DNA from: Chloroflexia bacterium
GTDB taxonomy: Bacteria > Chloroflexota > Chloroflexia > QHBQ01 > JADMIH01
Direction: 5' to 3'
NCBI GenBank assembly: GCA_025927935.1
Contig: JAICKM010000315.1
Location: 1 to 7,724 of the forward strand
Length of the DNA: 7,724 nucleotides
Shown in pieces: positions 5,160 through 7,724 of the stretch. Below the pieces are notes generated by a model that was given only the letters and a program-made list of their open reading frames with translations, searched no databases and had not been told where the DNA came from. Each line of letters opens with the position of its first letter. Position 1 is the first letter of the stretch. Both the position numbers and the translations under genes were made by a program.

Positions 5160-6845
5160 ATGGAAGCGCTCAAGTGGTGGCAGCAGGCCGTGTTCTATCA
5201 GATCTATCCGCGCAGCTTTGCCGACGGCAACGGGGACGGGATCGGCGATTTCTCAGGGATGACCGGCAAGCTGGACTATTTGCGCGATCTGGGCGTGGAC
5301 GCGCTCTGGCTGTCGCCCCATTATCCCTCGCCCTTCCTGGACTGTGGCTACGATATCTCCGATTACACCGGCGTGGGTCCGGAGTACGGCTCGCTCGACG
5401 ATTTCACCACCTTCTTGCACGCGGCGCACGCCCGCGACATCCGCGTGATCCTCGACCTGGTGCTTAACCACACCTCCGATCAGCATCCCTGGTTTCAGGA
5501 GTCGCGGGCGAGCCGCGACAACCCGCGCCGCGATTGGTACATCTGGCGCGACGGCAAGGACGGTGGCCCGCCGAACAACTGGGTCTCGATCTTCGGCGGA
5601 TCGGCCTGGGAGCGCGACCCACAGACCGGCCAGTACTATTATCACGCCTTCCTCAAAGAGCAGCCCGACCTCAACTGGCGCAACCCCGCCGTCAAGCGCG
5701 CCATGTGGGACATGGTGGGCTTCTGGCTCGACCAGGGCGTGGACGGCTTCCGGCTGGATGCCATCGCCACCATCTATGAACACCCTGACTTACCCGATCA
5801 CCACCTGGCGCTGGGACCGGCGGGGATCCTGGACGCCAACGTGCTGACCAAGAAGGACTATGAACAACTGATGCGCTTCCAGACCCATCAGCCGGGCATC
5901 CACGAGTTGATGCGGGAACTCCGGGCGCTGGTGGATGAGTATCCGGGGGACAGGGTGCTGGTGGGCGAAGACGAGGACGTGGCCTACCACGGCAGCGGGG
6001 ACGACGAACTGCACCTGTTGTTCAATTTTCCGCTGATGCAGACGGAGCGGTTGACGCCGGAGCATATCCGCGCTAACCAGGCCCTGCGCCTGGGCGAACT
6101 GCCGCCCGGCGCCTGGCCCTGTAACACGCTAGGCAACCATGACACGCCCCGCGTGTGGAGCCGCTACGGCGACGGTGTCCACGACGCGGCACTGGCGCGG
6201 CTGCACCTGGCGCTGGTGCTGCTGCTCAAGGGCACGCCGTTTCTGTATAACGGCGAGGAGATCGGCATGACCAACCTGGAGTTGACCGATCTGCGCCAGT
6301 TTCGCGATACGGCGGCCCTGCGGCAGTACCGGATGCTGACGGAGGATCGAGGGATGGCGCCGGCGGCGGCGCTGGCGGCGGTGGCGGCGACCACGCGGGA
6401 CCGCTGCCGCAGCCCGTTGCAATGGAGCCGCACACCCAATGGCGGCTTCAGCCCGCCGGATGTCCAACCCTGGCTGCCCGCCAACCCCAACTACGCCGCG
6501 GGCGTCAACGTGGCCGATCAGCAGGACGATCCCCGCTCGCTGCTCAGCTTCTACCGGGATCTCTTACGTCTGCGTAAATCCACTCCGGCGCTGGTGGCGG
6601 GCGACTACCACGCGCTGCACGCCTGGAGCGCCGCGCACCTGGCCTTTTTGCGCCACGACGCCGCGACCGGCCAGACCTGCCTGGTGGTCCTCAACTTCAC
6701 AGACGACGAGCAGCCGGTGTCCTTCGACCTGAGCGCCAAACAAGGGCGCCTGCTCTTCTCCAACCCGGCGCGCGGCGCCCAACCGCTCCTGCTCGACCGG
6801 CTGACCTTCGCTCCGTTCGAGATCTTCGTTGCCGAGTTGACGTGA
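5160..6845 (+). CDS. GH13 alpha-glucosidase / oligo-1,6-glucosidase family enzyme
   Basis: This 561-residue retaining glucosidase is of normal length for the family. Seen: the family opening WWQQAVFYQIYPRSFADGNG (residues 5-24) with the GDGIGDF calcium-loop motif; region I DLVLNH (Asp99 to His104); domain B with PPNNW and GGSAW; the nucleophile Asp200 in GFRLDA; the general acid Glu270 in VGEDED; and the transition-state Asp328 in GNHDTPR. The stretch SPLQWS (usually TPMQWD) and PWLPANPNY follow, and a C-terminal beta domain closes the protein. The residue after the nucleophile is Ala201; in characterised relatives Val here goes with alpha-1,6 and Thr or Ala with alpha-1,4 preference, so maltose and malto-oligosaccharides are the likelier substrates (inference). 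No signal peptide is seen, so it is cytoplasmic. It probably complements the GH15 enzyme, finishing short oligosaccharides to glucose. An alanine-rich GCG-repeat stretch at about 6357-6390 is low complexity but in frame. Confidence 0.9.
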   Translation: MEALKWWQQAVFYQIYPRSFADGNGDGIGDFSGMTGKLDYLRDLGVDALWLSPHYPSPFLDCGYDISDYTGVGPEYGSLDDFTTFLHAAHARDIRVILDLVLNHTSDQHPWFQESRASRDNPRRDWYIWRDGKDGGPPNNWVSIFGGSAWERDPQTGQYYYHAFLKEQPDLNWRNPAVKRAMWDMVGFWLDQGVDGFRLDAIATIYEHPDLPDHHLALGPAGILDANVLTKKDYEQLMRFQTHQPGIHELMRELRALVDEYPGDRVLVGEDEDVAYHGSGDDELHLLFNFPLMQTERLTPEHIRANQALRLGELPPGAWPCNTLGNHDTPRVWSRYGDGVHDAALARLHLALVLLLKGTPFLYNGEEIGMTNLELTDLRQFRDTAALRQYRMLTEDRGMAPAAALAAVAATTRDRCRSPLQWSRTPNGGFSPPDVQPWLPANPNYAAGVNVADQQDDPRSLLSFYRDLLRLRKSTPALVAGDYHALHAWSAAHLAFLRHDAATGQTCLVVLNFTDDEQPVSFDLSAKQGRLLFSNPARGAQPLLLDRLTFAPFEIFVAELT

Positions 6846-6891
6846 GGCGTTGGCCGGCGGAAGTGAATAGCAGCGAGCTTGTGTGCCTGCA

Positions 6892-6897
6892 TATAAT
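6892..6897 (+). promoter_or_regulatory. -10 promoter element of the membrane-protein gene, probably leaderless
   Basis: A perfect TATAAT is followed by GGGAC and then the ATG at 6903. With the usual distance of about 6-8 nt from the -10 to the start of RNA, transcription would begin at or within a base or two of the ATG, so the mRNA would have no leader; no Shine-Dalgarno is present, in agreement. No good -35 is seen about 17 bp upstream. The same TATAATGGG recurs at 7491. Confidence 0.5.
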
Positions 6898-6902
6898 GGG
6901 AC

Positions 6903-7469
6903 ATGGACTTTACTTCGAGTATGGTAGTCTGGCGTTATACTGAGGAAGAATGGGCCGCGTATGATGCACGTGAGTGGGCGCGTGATCGCCGGAAGGCCGG
7001 GACCGCGTTTGCGTTAGTGTGTGCCATTGCGGTGATCTTCGGGCTGATAATCGCTGCCATGTCCTATCCATCCGGGCCGGTCTGTTTTGGCTTAGCACCG
7101 CTCATCCTATGGGGGGTGCCGTTCGGTTGGATTTACCGCGCGGAGTACAAGAATGCCGCCGGTCTCCATCAGGCGCGTCTCGTTGGTCCTCGCCAGATTC
7201 GCATTACTCCTCAGGGGCTACATGTTGCCGGCGCCGTGGTTCCGCTGGCGCCGCGTATCCCGCTCTTCTCATTCGCTGGATTTCTATCGGAGTCGCCGTT
7301 GCAGGTGCATTGGATCGTCGTGACAAACGGGGCGCCCGCAGAGTTGTGTCTGCGTGGCTATCGGGGGCGGCGACGCGATGAGCTTTGCGTGCCGGTGCCA
7401 CGGGGGCACGAAGCCGAGGCAGGACCAATAGCCGAATGGCTGCGCCACGAATTACTGCGGTCCCGCTAG
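6903..7469 (+). CDS. Unrecognised protein with two membrane helices and a soluble C-terminal domain
   Basis: I do not recognise this 188-residue protein. Seen: a charged aromatic N-terminus (VVWRYTEEEWAAYDAREWARDRRK, about residues 8-31), two predicted membrane helices (about 33-53 and 59-78), a short basic connection, then a domain of about 100 residues with alternating hydrophobic segments (RQIRITPQGLHV, LQVHWIVVTNG, LCVPVPRGH) and a final helix (AGPIAEWLRHELL). This layout resembles YcxB-like or PH-like small membrane proteins, but no residue-level match is claimed. The ATG at 6903 follows the TATAAT by 5 nt; ATG 6921 is an alternative, also without a ribosome site. Three hand-counted 60-base lines inside it are 60-63% GC against 78% for a sampled GH15 line (3481-3540), and codons ending in A or T are more frequent, so it may have another origin or lower expression. 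Confidence 0.72.
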   Translation: MDFTSSMVVWRYTEEEWAAYDAREWARDRRKAGTAFALVCAIAVIFGLIIAAMSYPSGPVCFGLAPLILWGVPFGWIYRAEYKNAAGLHQARLVGPRQIRITPQGLHVAGAVVPLAPRIPLFSFAGFLSESPLQVHWIVVTNGAPAELCLRGYRGRRRDELCVPVPRGHEAEAGPIAEWLRHELLRSR

Positions 7470-7490
7470 CCGCGGGGCGGGCTTTCGGGC

Positions 7491-7496
7491 TATAAT
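7491..7496 (+). promoter_or_regulatory. -10 promoter element upstream of the HipA-like gene
   Basis: A perfect TATAAT in GC-rich surroundings, followed by GGG exactly as at 6892. The predicted RNA start is near 7503, leaving a leader of about 63 nt before the ATG at 7566. No clear -35 is seen. Confidence 0.45.
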
Positions 7497-7502
7497 GGGC
7501 CT

Positions 7503-7548
7503 GCGCGAGCGACCCGGCTCGCGCGCTATCCGCCACGCCCGGCCGGGC
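7503..7548 (+). other. Stem-loops in the predicted leader of the HipA-like gene
   Basis: GCGCGAGC (7503-7510) and GCTCGCGC (7517-7524) form a perfect 8-bp stem with a 6-nt loop, starting at the position predicted for the first base of the RNA. A second, self-complementary block GCCCGGCCGGGC follows at 7537-7548, just before the AAGGA at 7549-7553. A hairpin at the extreme 5' end often protects mRNA; the second block could mask the ribosome site. Both roles are inference. Confidence 0.4.
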
Positions 7549-7565
7549 AAGGACACGACCACTAC

Positions 7566-7724
7566 ATGCTGCGTACTGTGATGGCGACTCGCTATGTCAC
7601 GCCGTTGCGCGAGGGCGGCTCGCTGCCCGCGATTGTCGAAGCCGACGACGACGGCACCTATGTGCTCAAGTTTCGCGGCGCCGGGCAGGGCGCCAAGGCG
7701 CTGATCGCCGAACTGGTGGCCGGA
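7566..7724 (+). CDS. HipA-like kinase family protein, N-terminal fragment
   Basis: The window ends after 53 residues of this gene. The fragment (MATRYVTPLREGGSLPAIVE..., then DDDGTYVLKFRGAGQGAKAL and IAELVAG) matches the start of the family carrying the HipA_2 'HipA-like kinase' domain, in which the YVLKF lysine (Lys35) and the glycine-rich FRGAGQG are likely nucleotide-binding elements. Such proteins are sometimes mislabelled as class I/II aminotransferases in databases. Family members are predicted protein kinases of unknown target; no HipB-type antitoxin gene is visible upstream, so a toxin role is not supported here. ATG 7566 is chosen with AAGGA at 7549-7553 (12-nt spacing); Met6 is an alternative. 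Confidence 0.72.
   Translation, partial: MLRTVMATRYVTPLREGGSLPAIVEADDDGTYVLKFRGAGQGAKALIAELVAG

Noticed and set aside
7566..7724. Toxin-antitoxin module (HipBA)
   Set aside because: No small helix-turn-helix gene precedes the HipA-like frame, and the N-terminus fits the stand-alone HipA_2 type rather than classical HipA.

Overview
The window is high-GC bacterial DNA, roughly 60-78% GC in the lines I counted by hand. It holds eight genes, two of them cut by the window edges. Gene content, the style of the interspersed repeats, and a HipA-like kinase of a type I associate with Chloroflexota suggest a Chloroflexota member. This is a judgement from recognition; no marker gene is present to prove it.

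Left part (1-1875), all on the + strand: the 3' end of a VKOR-like membrane protein; one base later a small SPW-repeat membrane protein; then, after a 73-bp gap with a perfect 12-bp palindrome and a 9-bp direct repeat, a short-chain dehydrogenase (SDR) with a C-terminal hydrophobic tail. All three are predicted to be membrane-bound or membrane-tethered, and two belong to redox families.

Middle part (1876-6845): a carbohydrate block. It holds a cytoplasmic-type GH15 glucoamylase family enzyme (+), a small DUF4177-like protein (-), and a GH13 alpha-glucosidase family enzyme (+). Both glycosidases have all their catalytic carboxylates and no signal peptide, so they probably act on intracellular alpha-glucan or on imported malto-oligosaccharides. 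The spaces around GH15 are full of repeats. A GTAG...CTAC hairpin element (1881-1922) and a long fold-back element (about 1951-2062) precede it. A heptamer tandem array (4523-4557) and an imperfect palindrome of a familiar dispersed type (4571-4646) follow it, in the tail-to-tail gap with the DUF4177 gene. The DUF4177 and GH13 genes diverge from a 239-bp gap.

Right part (6846-7724): an unrecognised two-helix membrane protein of lower GC, then the N-terminus of a HipA-like kinase that runs off the window. Both are preceded by the same TATAATGGG motif. In the first case it lies so close to the ATG that the mRNA is probably leaderless.

I see no CRISPR array, tRNA, rRNA or transposase gene. I did not find a clearly new defence or biosynthetic system. 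The points most worth a second look are the membrane redox trio, the fold-back element that creates a false signal-peptide-like N-terminus on GH15, and the paired -10 motifs.
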